The notes under the pieces were generated by a model, which saw only the letters and a list, made by a program, of their open reading frames with translations, had not been told where the DNA came from and ran no database searches. Positions 44,386 to 54,699 of a DNA stretch of 64,000 bases are shown here, in pieces; the stretch's first letter is position 1; each line of letters begins with the position of its first letter. The stretch comes from Saccharum officinarum (taxonomy: Eukaryota > Streptophyta > Magnoliopsida > Poales > Poaceae). The position numbers and the translations under genes are program-made. The stretch is from the NCBI GenBank assembly GCA_020631735.1, contig CM036179.1:23365063-23429062 (forward strand), given 5' to 3'.

Positions 44386-45435
44386 TGTCGGTGTTTGGAC
44401 CAGTGGCCCTAATCCTGACAAGTGAATGAGTGATTGCACGTACAAGATCCAGATGGTGTACAAGAAGAACACAAACGATTTATATTGATTCGGGCCGAAG
44501 AATGTCCTAAGTCCAATGGAAAGGAGAGTCTTGTATTGCCTTGCACCGAGGTGCTTGTAGTAGGGGGTTACAAGCTGGTGAGAGAGGGACGAGCTCCCAG
44601 GTCTCAAGATGTGTGAGTGTGGAACACTTGCTCGTGATGAGTCAAATTGCGTATGGATTCGCCTTCTGTCCGTCGTCTCTAGAATGGTCCCTGCCCTCCC
44701 CTTTTATAGATGCAAGGGAGCGCGGGGTTACATGCATGCGCTACGTGATGTTTTTTCTGGGAAGGAAGATCTGAGGTCTCCATTCTTGTCTATAGTCGGT
44801 GGCGTAGCACTGTTGGAGGAGTGGCCTCTGTCCTTTGATGCTGTAGCGACGTGCCCTGACATACGTGGCCCTGTGGACGACGCACCTACGATGCATAGAG
44901 TCATGATCATCCCTGTGGCGACGCGCCTGTCCCTGCGGTTTGACTGGCGTATAGAGCCGAGGCCTCGGAGGCGTGAATCATGGCGTGATTTTACCCCGTT
45001 CGAGGGAATAGCGGCCTAGAGCGGCGCCTCGTATGCCGCGCAGGCCGGGATCGTGCATATAGTGCCAGTATGGGCGACATAGTGACCAGCAGTTTTTGCC
45101 CATGCTGTTATGGGCGACGGCGTCGTGATTTGACCCCTGTCTCTCCTGGCTTGTCCGGTTGGTCGGTGCAGGGACGTGAGTGACGTCACAGGGGTCTCGA
45201 GCGCGCCAATGGGGGAGCGGCATCAGAGGCTGGGGTCGGGCGAGTCGGAGATCTTCCCGCGTCCGAGACCCTGTATCGGGGCCTCGGGCGAGGCGGAGAA
45301 TCGGCCCGTTGAAGGTTGCTGACCGAGCCGGCCTCAGGCGAAACGGATAACTGCTTGCGGTAGCCTTGCTTAGTATTGGTTGATGAAAAGATTTTATCCT
45401 TGATTTAGGTACCACTAATCATGGTACCCGATACA
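44386..45435 (-). repeat. 5' LTR of Tat element (1050 bp)
   Basis: On the minus strand it starts TGTATCGGGTACCATGATTAG and ends GGTCCAAACACCGACA, next to the primer-binding site. The 5' GGTACCATGATTAG.GGTACC motif is typical of grass Tat LTRs. No second copy is in the window. Confidence 0.85.
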
Positions 45436-45540
45436 AACATAAAGTGCTATTACTACTAATGGTTTTGCAACACTAGGCTACCTACGTACCCGCCCACTTA
45501 CTCCAGTTTTCAAAGAAAGGAAGCCCAACATCTAAACTGG

Positions 45541-45782
45541 GGCCACATTTAGATTGCAAAAAATTTCAACCCGATAAATAGTACCACTTTCGTCTTATTT
45601 GGCAAATATTGTTCAATCGTGGACCAACTAGGCTCAAAAGATTCATCTCGTGATTTCCAACTAAACTGTGTAATTAGTTATTTTTTTACCTACATTTACT
45701 ATTTCATGCATGAGTTCAAAGATTGATGTGATAGAGAGAGTGTGAAAAAATTCTAACTTTTAGGGTGCATCTAAACGAGGCC
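45541..45782. mobile_element. MITE of the GGCCTTGTTTAG family
   Basis: It starts GGCCACATTTAGATTG and ends GCATCTAAACGAGGCC, with the same core and orientation as the 23712 copy. It lies between the Tat LTR and the PMP22 gene. Confidence 0.75.
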
Positions 45783-46193
45783 TGGGCCATCAAAACAGGC
45801 AACTGCCTGTCAGGTTGAGCCTAGGACATCAAAACCGGCCCATACAAGCGCATCGGTTGAGCCTAGTAAAAGCGGCAACTACCTGTACCTGTCAGGTACT
45901 CAGGTTGTTAGAGCGGATGAACTTCCTCTGGCCCACACGTCGGCCACCACGTACATCGTCCGGCTGGCGAGGGACCACGACCACCGCGGCAGCGGCAGCG
46001 GCAGCTATCCTCCGGCACCCACGATTCTGGATTCCGGAATCAGTCCCACGCGATTCGCTTCTCTCGCCAACCCAAGCATCGTAAAATCCCCCACCAAAAA
46101 AATCAAGGGAGCATACAAAGAGCGCGTGCGCAGTGCTGGGAGTAGGTGGGCAGATTGGTCGAACTTCGAAGGGGTTGGAGGCCTTCTTCAGCT

Positions 46194-49100
46194 ATGGCAT
46201 CAGCGGGAGGTGCAGGACGAGGAGGAAGGAAAGGAGATGGAGGGAAGGGAGAAGGGTCGCTGGCTCGCAGGGCGTGGAGGCAGTACCTGCTCCAGCTCCA
46301 GCAACATCCGCTCCGCACAAAGGTCTTCGCTTTCGCCCTTGTTCTTGGATTTTGTTCGTTCATTCGGAAGCAGGGAAGGTTCTTGAAGTGGGTTGGTTTT
46401 GTTGTCTGCCCGCAGATGATCACGGCGGGTTGCCTCGCCGGCGTCAGTGACTCCGTCGCGCAGAAGCTCTCCGGGTACCAGAAGATTGAGAAGCGCCGAC
46501 TCCTGCTCAAGATGGTAAGGACGATGCCTTGCATAGTTGCATTTAGTTTCTGGTACATACAGATGCAGTCACCGGGGGAACTGGATCTTTCCTTGTTCAT
46601 TCATCGGGGGAATAGAGCTTTTGGTTATATCAGATTAGGACCAGTTGATGGTGATATACTCATTTCTAATGTATTGCCAAATCCCTAAATCAGTTCAACT
46701 TTAGTTTCGTTGTTGTAGGAGTGAGTACTTCTATCAAACTGATTCTGGGGGAAATTCTTGGGAGGACGTGGAGGTGCAGTTGAAAGATGTAGTATTGCTT
46801 GAATTCTAGTCATTTATTAGCAAATAATTTAGACTTTCAGTTCATCTGTTAATTGCAACAATGTGGATGTCATATTCTTGGGCTTGGTATTATTGTGTGA
46901 TTTTTTTTTGCCATAAGTTAAAATTGCAGTTCATCTGATTTAGTTATATCAGACTATGATCGGTTTATGGTGATATGCTGATTTATAATGTATTGGGAAT
47001 TCCCTAGATGAAATAGCTATAGTTTTTTTTTTTTGAAACTAACTAACTGTAATTTCTGATACACTGATATGTAATGTACTGGCAATTCCCTAAATCAACT
47101 CAACTATAATCTTGCTGTTCTAGGAGTGAGTAGTTCTATCAAGGCCCTGTTTAGTTCCCAGAAAATTTTGCAAAATTTTTCAGATTCCCCGTCACATCGA
47201 ATCTTTAGACACATGCATGAAGCATTAAATATAGATAAAAAAATAAAACTAATTACACAGTTTAGACGAAATGGACGAGACGAATCTTTTAAGCCTAATT
47301 AGACCATGATTGGACAATATTTTCCAAATAACAACGAAAAGAGCTACAGTGCTGTTTTGCAAAATTTTTTGGATCTAAACCGGCCCCAAACTGATTCTGG
47401 GGAAAATTCTTGGGAGGACATGGAGGTGCAGTTGAAAGATGTTTTGCTTGATTTCTAATCATTTAGCAACTAGTTTCAGTTCAGCTGTTGAATTACAGCA
47501 ATGTGGATGTCATCTGCTTGGGCTTGGTATTATTGTGTTATTTTTTGATAAAGGAAGATTTTATTAATTTTTCAAGTGCATTACATCGAGTTGATACAAA
47601 GCCTTGAAAATAATTCTTCCGGCCTCTGCCTAACAATAAGCACACAGCCAATTAAAAGAGGGGACCACACAGACTCTAGTGACTATCGATCTATAGACTA
47701 GAATGCCACCCATGTGCTTGGGAGAAGATAACCTTGGCCACCTGTGCCAAATTATTGTGTAATTTATGGAAGTTGGAGATAATTTGTTGGAGGACGACCA
47801 AACTTTTATGGTTTCTTAATGCTGAGTGAAATCATGAATCGCTAGTGTACACTACCAAATTAATTGTTGCTACTTATTCAGAATCATGTATGATATCTGG
47901 TCTTTTTTCAAAATAAAAATCCACATCACAATTTTGCTTTTGGGTCATGTGCTAGTTTCCTCTGCCAAATTCTGTAAAAAATGACCTGCACCTCAATTAT
48001 GTAGGATCTCTTCTACTAGGATGAGGCTCTTTTCTTTTGGGAAGAGAGTTTCTCACTGTTTTATATTTTTCTATGATGTTGTGGTCTCAGGTCTCAATTG
48101 TCATAGCTGTTTTCTGGTGTAACATTTGCAGCCTTCATAAAAATTTTATGAATATATTGAGTAGTTGAATCCAAATGAAACTGAAAGACATTTCACCGTT
48201 AACTTAAGCTGTGGTCTGTAATTTTTACTTCACTTCATTGATTGCTGAGAAACAAATGGCACTCCACATACTCTGATCCAATCCATCATGTCTGATGTGC
48301 TTGAGCTAAAATAGTTTATTCGCAGATGGGCATCTTCTTTATATCCCTCTTCTTTTATTTATTATACCTTACTTGCATGTACCTATCTATTATAATCTGA
48401 CAACATGTTCTGATGATATGTTCCAGCTCTTTGGTTTTGCATATGGTGGCCCATTTGGACATTTCTTACACAAAATTTTGGATTATATCTTCCAAGGGAA
48501 GAAGGATACCAAAACCATAGCAAAGAAGGTATATCTTTCATCATTGGCAATTTTGACCATAGTTTTCACTTCTCTCCATGCATGGTATGCATAAATAGTT
48601 TATAGTTCTCCCGCAAACTATAAAATCCAGAATTTCAAATGAAAAATCGAGTAATTATTTTGACTTAAGTAACCAACTAATAATTGGGAAGAAACAGATA
48701 CTAGTGTTTAAACTGCAGTAAACTCGAACCACACCTACCACTATCCCACTTACGCTTTCGTCCTCGCTTCGCGTAAAAGTATTAACCCGGGGATGGTGGG
48801 ATGGACTCTAGAAGCCTTATATGTTGGTCTATTCCACCTTTAACAACTAAGGTGGGACTAAACTCTCCACAATATCTCATTAACATGCACATGAGCCACT
48901 ATGGGCCAAATTCCAAACTGGGCCGGATGTGACATGCATTGTGGCATTTTAACCAGCACGCGACAACCTCATGTCCTGATGAATTCCTGGCAATGTTTTT
49001 TTTCAGAATTCGCATAGATAGCTTGCCTGTGAAATTTATAGAACACAAGTTTATAGAGCGCTAGCTTCTTCAAATTAGTAGGCAACTGTCCCTTCCCTGC

Positions 49101-50000
49101 AACTTACTGTTGGGGTTTGGAGCCTTTTTTTTTACAAGGGGAGCCTGGGTTGAAGTGAAATTATACTTGTCGAAGACCTTGTCATGCATTTTTCATGTAT
49201 GATACTCTTTTCAGGTGTTGCTGGAGCAAGTGACATCTTCTCCCTGGAATACTATATTGTTCTTGTTCTATTATGGATATGTTGTTGAGAGTAAGTGTAA
49301 CTTAACTAGTTCTGTTGGCATCACTCTATACTGAATTTGCATTTGCAACCTCAAAATTCCCTCCCCACCACCCCTCACGCACTTTCCCATTTGTATTTAT
49401 AGCTTTGATCACATTGTCACTCTTCTGAGACATGACAATATCATAAGCATATGTTGTTTGATTATGCATAAATATGAGATCAGAGCAATGCATCTTGAAT
49501 GATATGTCCATCTATCAAAATATAGCACCAATGTGGATTCCATATATCTTAGTCTTACCATACTTCTCCAGTTGATCCATACTTATCCCATCTTTCAATG
49601 TAGGGAGGCCTTTGAAGGAGGTGACGACCAGGGTGAAGAAACAATACCCTTCTGTGCAATTGACCGCTTGGATGGTATGTGTTTTTTTTTCTTTCAGCAT
49701 TGATGCTTGTCTTTTGAGTTTCTCTGTCTCTGCGGACCTTTCCTAAATCTGATTGATATATGCAGTTTTGGCCAATAGTTGGTTGGATAAACCATCAGTA
49801 CATGCCTTTACAATTCCGTGTGATCTTCCACAGCTTTGTCGCATGCTGTTGGTAATGTTCTTTTGGCCTGAACATTCGATGTACCACTTGCCATACATAT
49901 CTCCCTTGTTATCTGAATATTTACCATCTCTCTTTTTTGCTTGCGCAGGGGGATATTTATGAACCTTCGTGCGAGGGCCATGTCTGTGAAGCAGGCTTAG
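46194..50000 (+). CDS. PMP22: PMP22/Mpv17-family peroxisomal membrane protein
   Basis: Seven coding exons: 46194-46322, 46416-46514, 48427-48528, 49215-49290, 49604-49674, 49766-49851 and 49949-50000. All junctions are GT/AG and in phase, giving 204 residues. After a Gly/Lys-rich N-terminus come RQYLLQLQQHPLRTK, ITAGCLAGVSDSVAQKLSG, FGFAYGGPFGHFLHKILD, VLLEQVTSSPWNT, RVKKQYPSVQLTAWMFWPIV and NHQYMPLQFRVIFHS, ending CCWGIFMNLRARAM. The order matches plant 22-kDa peroxisomal membrane protein, a four-span integral membrane protein of the Mpv17/PMP22 family thought to affect membrane permeability. An in-frame upstream ATG at 46146 would add 16 residues; 46194 was chosen from family length. Intron 2 (1.9 kb) holds a MITE. 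No defect is seen. Confidence 0.93.
46605..47545. repeat. Imperfect duplication within PMP22 intron 2
   Basis: GGTGATATACTCATTTCTAATGTATTGCCAA..AAATCAGTTCAACTTTAG..TAGGAGTGAGTACTTCTATCAAACTGATTCTGGGG..GTGCAGTTGAAAGATG..CAATGTGGATGTCAT is present at 46650-46875 and again, diverged, at 47065-47515. A further partial copy lies near 46935-47010. The second copy is split by the MITE. Confidence 0.75.
47143..47387. mobile_element. MITE of the GGCCTTGTTTAG family, inserted in PMP22 intron 2
   Basis: It starts GGCCCTGTTTAGTTCCC and ends GGATCTAAACCGGCCCC, 245 bp. It interrupts TTCTATCAA/AAACTGATTC, whose uninterrupted form exists at 46730-46745 in the other intron repeat, giving an exact empty-site comparison. 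Confidence 0.85.
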
Positions 50001-50413
50001 ATGGTTTTTATTGAAGGAACAAATAGCAGCATAGCTCCAACCCGGTGCTAATAACCAGGCAAAGATCAAGGACGGTGGATGCTATATCCTGTACTCTTCT
50101 GTACCAAATCGTTGCTGAGGCCATTCAATTAGTTGTGTTTTTTTGACTATTTATTTATTATCTGGTACTTGTAGTAGTCGGTTTATTTGATTGCCAACGC
50201 ACGCAAAGACAGATTACCCTTTTGTGGATTGTGAATTGTGATGGAAGCAAAGTATGGCGAATTTGGCTACCTCTGAGAGCCAGTTCGTTCATTTTTCAGC
50301 TAAGTAGTCATGAGACTGTTCCAGCATCCACCGTTCTTGCTGATAAATCAAACCTGTTGCCTGACTAGTTTGCTCTTGGCAGCTCCATTCAAACATTAGA
50401 CCGAAGTATTATT

Positions 50414-51524
50414 TGTTAGAATAGATCTCAACCGAATTGGCCCAACGGCCAATTCGGACCCTTTGGAGTCACATTTCGTCTTGTAGACCCATCACAGCCT
50501 ACTGTTTTGGCTCCTTAGGAATTTATTCTGAATCCCAAAATATTATTGGTATCATCAATTTAATTTTATCTTTCTTTGCATCTTGGATAAACCAGTAGAA
50601 CATCGTAGAACTAACCGAGAGGGGAGAAGGAGATGGGAGATGGAGAAAAGACCCATACCTTGGGGCTTGGTAGAGGAGGAAGACGGGTCCGCCATGGGGT
50701 CGGTGTTGGTGGCGAAGAGGCAGTGAAGTCTCTGTCCAGCGGCGGTGGCGACGGAGAAGACCGATGGTGAAGCATCCCGCCGCTGGCAGTGTCACCCTCG
50801 GGATCGGCTAGGGTTTGGAGTGGGGTGGCGGCTGGGCAGTGAACCTCGTGGCTTGAGCCCGTGGCCCTCACTCTCTCTTATATGGCACTGTGCGACGGGG
50901 GCCCACCAACCTCGTTGGATTGGATGCCCCCGATCAGGGCGTGGTCAAAGGGCCAATTCGGTTGAGATCTATTCTAACATTCTCCCCTTTGATCTCAACT
51001 TATCATTTAACTTTAAACTTTGACTTTAATTGCTTTCACTTTTATTTGTTCCATCACAGATTAGTGTATAGAGCATGCTTCATCGTCATGGTCAATTGCT
51101 GATAGATTTAACAGCTATAATACATGTCTCTGTTCTGAAACAGATTCTTAAACTTTTGAGCCCTTTATTGTCCGGAAAGCATAGGCTATACCATAAACCC
51201 ATGTCGACTGTGTGTTCTCTGAACACACTGGGTGGTAAGCCTTGGTAAGCGGATCCGCAAGCTTTTCTTGTTACTTATATGTTCAATACCTTTTAGTATG
51301 ATTCCGGACTTTCTCCTTTACAACGTATAACTTTAATGTCAACGTGTTTGGCAGTACACTTGACCCGTCTTCCTCCTCTGCCAAGCCCCAAGGTATGGGT
51401 CTTTTCTCCATCTCCCATCTCCTTCTCCCCTCTCGGTTAGTTCTACGATGTTCTACTGGTTCATCCAAGATGCAAAGAATTTGTACCCTCTAGATCTACA
51501 CCTACATGATCCTAAAGTCTAACA
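50414..51524 (+). repeat. Chimeric 5' LTR (1111 bp instead of 470)
   Basis: Four blocks: LTR start 50414-50465; inverted copy of internal 54825-54945 (50459-50579); inverted copy of about 56027-56840, which includes most of the 3' LTR, the polypurine tract and the pol tail (50572-51368); LTR end (matching 56723-56885) at 51362-51524. Adjacent blocks overlap by CCCTTTG, TTCTTTGC and GACCCGT, the homologies at each junction. Confidence 0.88.
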
Positions 51525-51525
51525 A

Positions 51526-51538
51526 TGGTACCGGAGCC
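51526..51538 (+). other. Primer-binding site
   Basis: TGGTACCGGAGCC, a variant of the tRNA-Met type site, two bases from the LTR end. Confidence 0.8.
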
Positions 51539-51639
51539 AGTCAACAGTCTGATTAGCGAGTAGATCATAGATCGGGTAGAAAGAAAAAAAATCAAAGAAA
51601 AAGTAACCAATTTAAATCGGGGAAAGAAGTATGAACCCT

Positions 51640-52560
51640 AACCCTAGAGAGATAAAGGGGATGAGAAGGGGCTTCCTACCTGGGGCCCAGCCATCCCGTC
51701 ACCGCCGCCGATCGTCCTCATGACCGGCCGTGGGAAGGACCCGAGCCGCCGGAGGTCGCGGCCACACCGCCGCATGCAATCTTTCGGGATCGGGAAAAAA
51801 GGGGCACCGTCGCAAAACCGTTCGACGGCAACGCGCTCTCCCTCGCGGGGAACGCGCATGCCGCCGAAGGGCCTCGCGGCGGCACCGGACTACCTCCTCC
51901 GGCCACCATGGGTGGCCGCCGCTCGGCTGCTGCTCTGAGAAAATGAAGAGGAAGGGGAAGAACAGAAAAGAACTAGGGTTTGGGTAAACGCCGACTGAGG
52001 GGCCGCTCGACGGTGCCGCGCGCAGTCGCACGCGTGCTCCGACGAGGGCGCCTCGGCGGCGACACCACCTTCTCCGGCCGCCATGGACGGCAGCTGATGC
52101 CGCTGTTTCCTCTGGGAGTGGCGCTGAGCAAGGAAAGAAAGGGAGAGGGTGGAGAGGACAGGAATGTGGCTTAGGGTTTCGGGGGAGCGGTCAGTCGCCG
52201 GTTTTGATCGCGCGAAGTGCACGGAGAGCCATCCGATGGCATCCAACGGCCAGCGACGACCGGACCGGATTCAGCCCAGGCGGGGCGGTGTTTTCCCGGC
52301 CCAGGCCCAGGTTGTGGCCTGGGCGCGGGGGCAGCACAGCACACTCAGGCAGCATGGGCTGCATTCGCCCACTGGGCTGGCTGCACCCTGAGCGTGGGAG
52401 CGCTGTGCGCGCGATGGGCCGCTGGGCCGCGCAGGTGATGCGGGAGTAGCTGGGTTGCGACTGTTTTTTCGCGGCTGGGCCGTAGAGAAGCTGTTGGGCC
52501 ACGCGGGAGTGGCGCGAACTGGGCGTTCGGGCCAAATGAGTTGCAAAGAACTGTTGTAAG
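51640..52560 (+). other. GC-rich leader with imperfect internal duplication
   Basis: Its composition is unlike the AT-rich DNA that follows. GGCCTCGCGGCGGCACCGGAC..CTCCGGCCACCATGG (~51867-51912) and GCGCCTCGGCGGCGACACCAC..CTCCGGCCGCCATGG (~52049-52085) look like two diverged units, each followed by AGGG TTT(C/G)GG. Several frames are open but overlap each other and show no domain. It may be captured host sequence. Confidence 0.4.
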
Positions 52561-52618
52561 TTTTAATAATTTTTCAGAAGCATATTTGATGAATTTTTAT
52601 TCATCTCTATTTAATTTG

Positions 52619-53640
52619 AACCAACGGAATAATTGCTTAGAGAATGAATAAGTTCACAGTGATGTTTCTGAATTAGTATTCTTTTAAGAGTTGTTCATGT
52701 TTCCACTGCAAAGTAAATGTTGAAAGGTTATCCTCCGGTTAAAGTTGGAACCAACGGAAAAAATTTTAGTTGGAGGCATAGTTGGTTTACAGTCATGATA
52801 AATTATAATATTGTTATTTTCTGACCAACGATGATGATAGCAATATTATAAGTCTATTTAAGAGTTTATGTTTAAAGAAAATTATGATATTGTTATTTTC
52901 TGACCAACGTTGATGATAACAATATTATAATTCTATGAGTTTTATATTTAAAGTTTAAATCTCTGATAAATTTTGTATCAAAGTGACAAATTTTCGGAGA
53001 ATGGATAAGAAACAAGAGATGCTCCAGAGCGAGCAGAATGTAATGTATTTTCATGTTTCCGCTGCAATAGTGATGATGATCTTCAAAATTAAATTCGAAC
53101 CAACGGGAGAATTTAATTTTGAAGAGAGTTATAAGATAATTGAGTTTTCATATGTTAATTTCATTTCTGTCCAACGGTGATGTGGAATTGATGTATAAGA
53201 TTGATGGTTTTATTCTATTTCTGCCAAACGGTGATATAGAATAGAACTTAAAGATTTAAAAGTTTAATGTGCATGTCTTTAACCAGACCCATGTAGGGTT
53301 ATTTTCATGCTTATTATTGTTGATTATTGATTAATGTTTTCAGACAAAGAACTTCATGCCTTTATTCTTGAAGGGTGAAAAGGAAATGAGTTGGGTACTT
53401 GTGACCTAGAAGATAAAAAATGCAATTTTTTTGCAGAAAGAAGATCATTGTGTAAGGGACTGCGGTCTCTTTAAAGAATGACTTCATAAGAAAAGAATTC
53501 TAGAATATTGATCCAAGCAAAGAAACAGAACAATAAGAGCTTATTTTAAAAGATGCCTTTTATGTACTCTTAAAAAAATTAGTTTTTATCATCGTGATAT
53601 GAAATGTAATAAGTGACATGCATGTTTAATTTGACCAACG
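52619..53640 (+). repeat. Array of AT-rich hairpins with CCAACGG loops
   Basis: CCAACG(G) or CCAAACGG occurs at 52621, 52751, 52824, 52904, 53100, 53171, 53224 and 53635. Several copies sit in the loop of an inverted repeat. The best is 53081-53096/53109-53124, a perfect 16-bp stem around a 12-nt loop. Others are 52803-52815/52839-52851 and 52881-52897/52916-52931. Stem sequences differ between hairpins while the loop core is kept. Confidence 0.7.
53425..53500 (+). pseudogene. gag zinc-knuckle remnant
   Basis: With frame changes, TTTTTGCAGAAAGAAGATCATTGTGTAAGGGACTGC and the following Lys-rich codons resemble CxxCxxxGHxxxxC followed by KxWxxKK of copia gag. It is heavily decayed. Confidence 0.4.
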
Positions 53641-53742
53641 CCGGATTAAGCATGTGTGTTAAAGAGTATTTGTATTTATTTCTAAATTTGATGATTGAAT
53701 ATGAGCCAATATTGACATTTATGTCCCTTCAAGAAAATTATC

Positions 53743-53895
53743 TCGTATGGCGGGAAAAAGTTTGTGATAGTACCCGCATGACGGGAAAAGTTTGAGAAAA
53801 TACCCGCATGGCGGGGTGAAGATGGCATAATACTTGTATTAATTAATCCTGCATGGCGGGAGAAGTTTGACATAGTACTTATCCTGCACGGCAGG
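53743..53895 (+). repeat. Five-unit array of CCCGCATGGCGGG mini-hairpins
   Basis: Units at 53743, 53773, 53803, 53848 and 53883 read (C)CCGCATGGCGGG with small changes. Each can fold as a 4-5 bp stem, followed by (A)GAA(A)AGTTTGA. Two spacings are exactly 30 bp. One unit (CCTGCACGGCAGG) carries matching changes on both arms. Confidence 0.7.
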
Positions 53896-54300
53896 AGAAA
53901 GTTGTGATGACTCATGTGCTTGACAGTGCTCTTCTATTGTGTCGTAGCAATTAAGCACTCAATGAGTTTAAGGAGAACAGAAAGTTACAGACGAACCTCG
54001 AGATAAGAATGACATGCAAGTGTGACTTGCGAAAGTATTAATGATAAAAGACTCTGTTGAGTTTTGAAGTGAAATAAGGAAAAAGTACTCCCACATGAAT
54101 TAAGAAATAATTTTATTTTCATGATGTAATCATGTGGGTGAAGTAAGTAATCAAAGTTTTCTCATTCACAAGAGTTCTAAATAGTTTTCGAAATTGTGGT
54201 AGAAAAGTTCATACCACTTTTCGAGGGGGAGAAATATGAGATCAATTAAGAAAGATACTTCCCCATACTTCAGATAATGCGATGCATTGAAGGCAAGAGT

Positions 54301-54340
54301 GATCTATAAAAGATGAATGTGATCTATAAAAGATGAATGT
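54301..54340 (+). repeat. 20-bp direct repeat, two copies
   Basis: GATCTATAAAAGATGAATGT occurs twice head to tail without spacer; a recent slippage-type duplication. Confidence 0.9.
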
Positions 54341-54699
54341 GATCGTCGGGGGAGTAAGACGGTCATAATAATGATACCCCAAAGTAAAGAAATAGCTAAA
54401 TTCATGGACCTTTTATAATTCCAATATAAAGATAGCATAGTCGGTCAGTATTCATACTGGACGCATTCAGAGTTATTAAGACGGTGCTAAACGCGCCATA
54501 TGAGTTTTAGCAGATTAAACCCAAAATAAGAAAGTTTAAAGATGGGACAATTTGGGGGAGCATGGTACAAAGAGACCTAACTCCACAAGGAGGATGAATA
54601 ATATAAACAAGGATCTTGTTACACAGGACCTTGTAGAATCAATTGTCTTTTGACAATAAAGATCAAGAAATGCTAGTTGCTAAGGCTCTAGAAAGTCTC

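Larger units (their letters stand above)
30490..45435 (-). mobile_element. Ty3/gypsy retrotransposon of the Tat lineage (antisense ORF, nested insertions)
   Basis: From the right on the minus strand: 1050-bp LTR (44386-45435), primer-binding site, gag, protease, RT, RT-RNase H, a second archaeal-type RNase H, integrase (stop at 35445-35447), then a long post-pol region with an intron-containing gene on the opposite strand. Dual RNase H plus a post-pol antisense ORF is the Tat signature in grasses. Nested in it are a 973-bp retroposed ORF and a 2473-bp solo LTR. No 3' LTR is recognisable at the left; that end is lost or beyond the gap. All reading frames are broken, so the element is old. Left limit approximate. 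Confidence 0.85.

Noticed and set aside
50745..51023. Protein gene in the GC-rich LTR sequence (also at 56290-56667)
   Set aside because: It lies wholly inside LTR sequence; the two copies are the same LTR in opposite orientation and have no domain.
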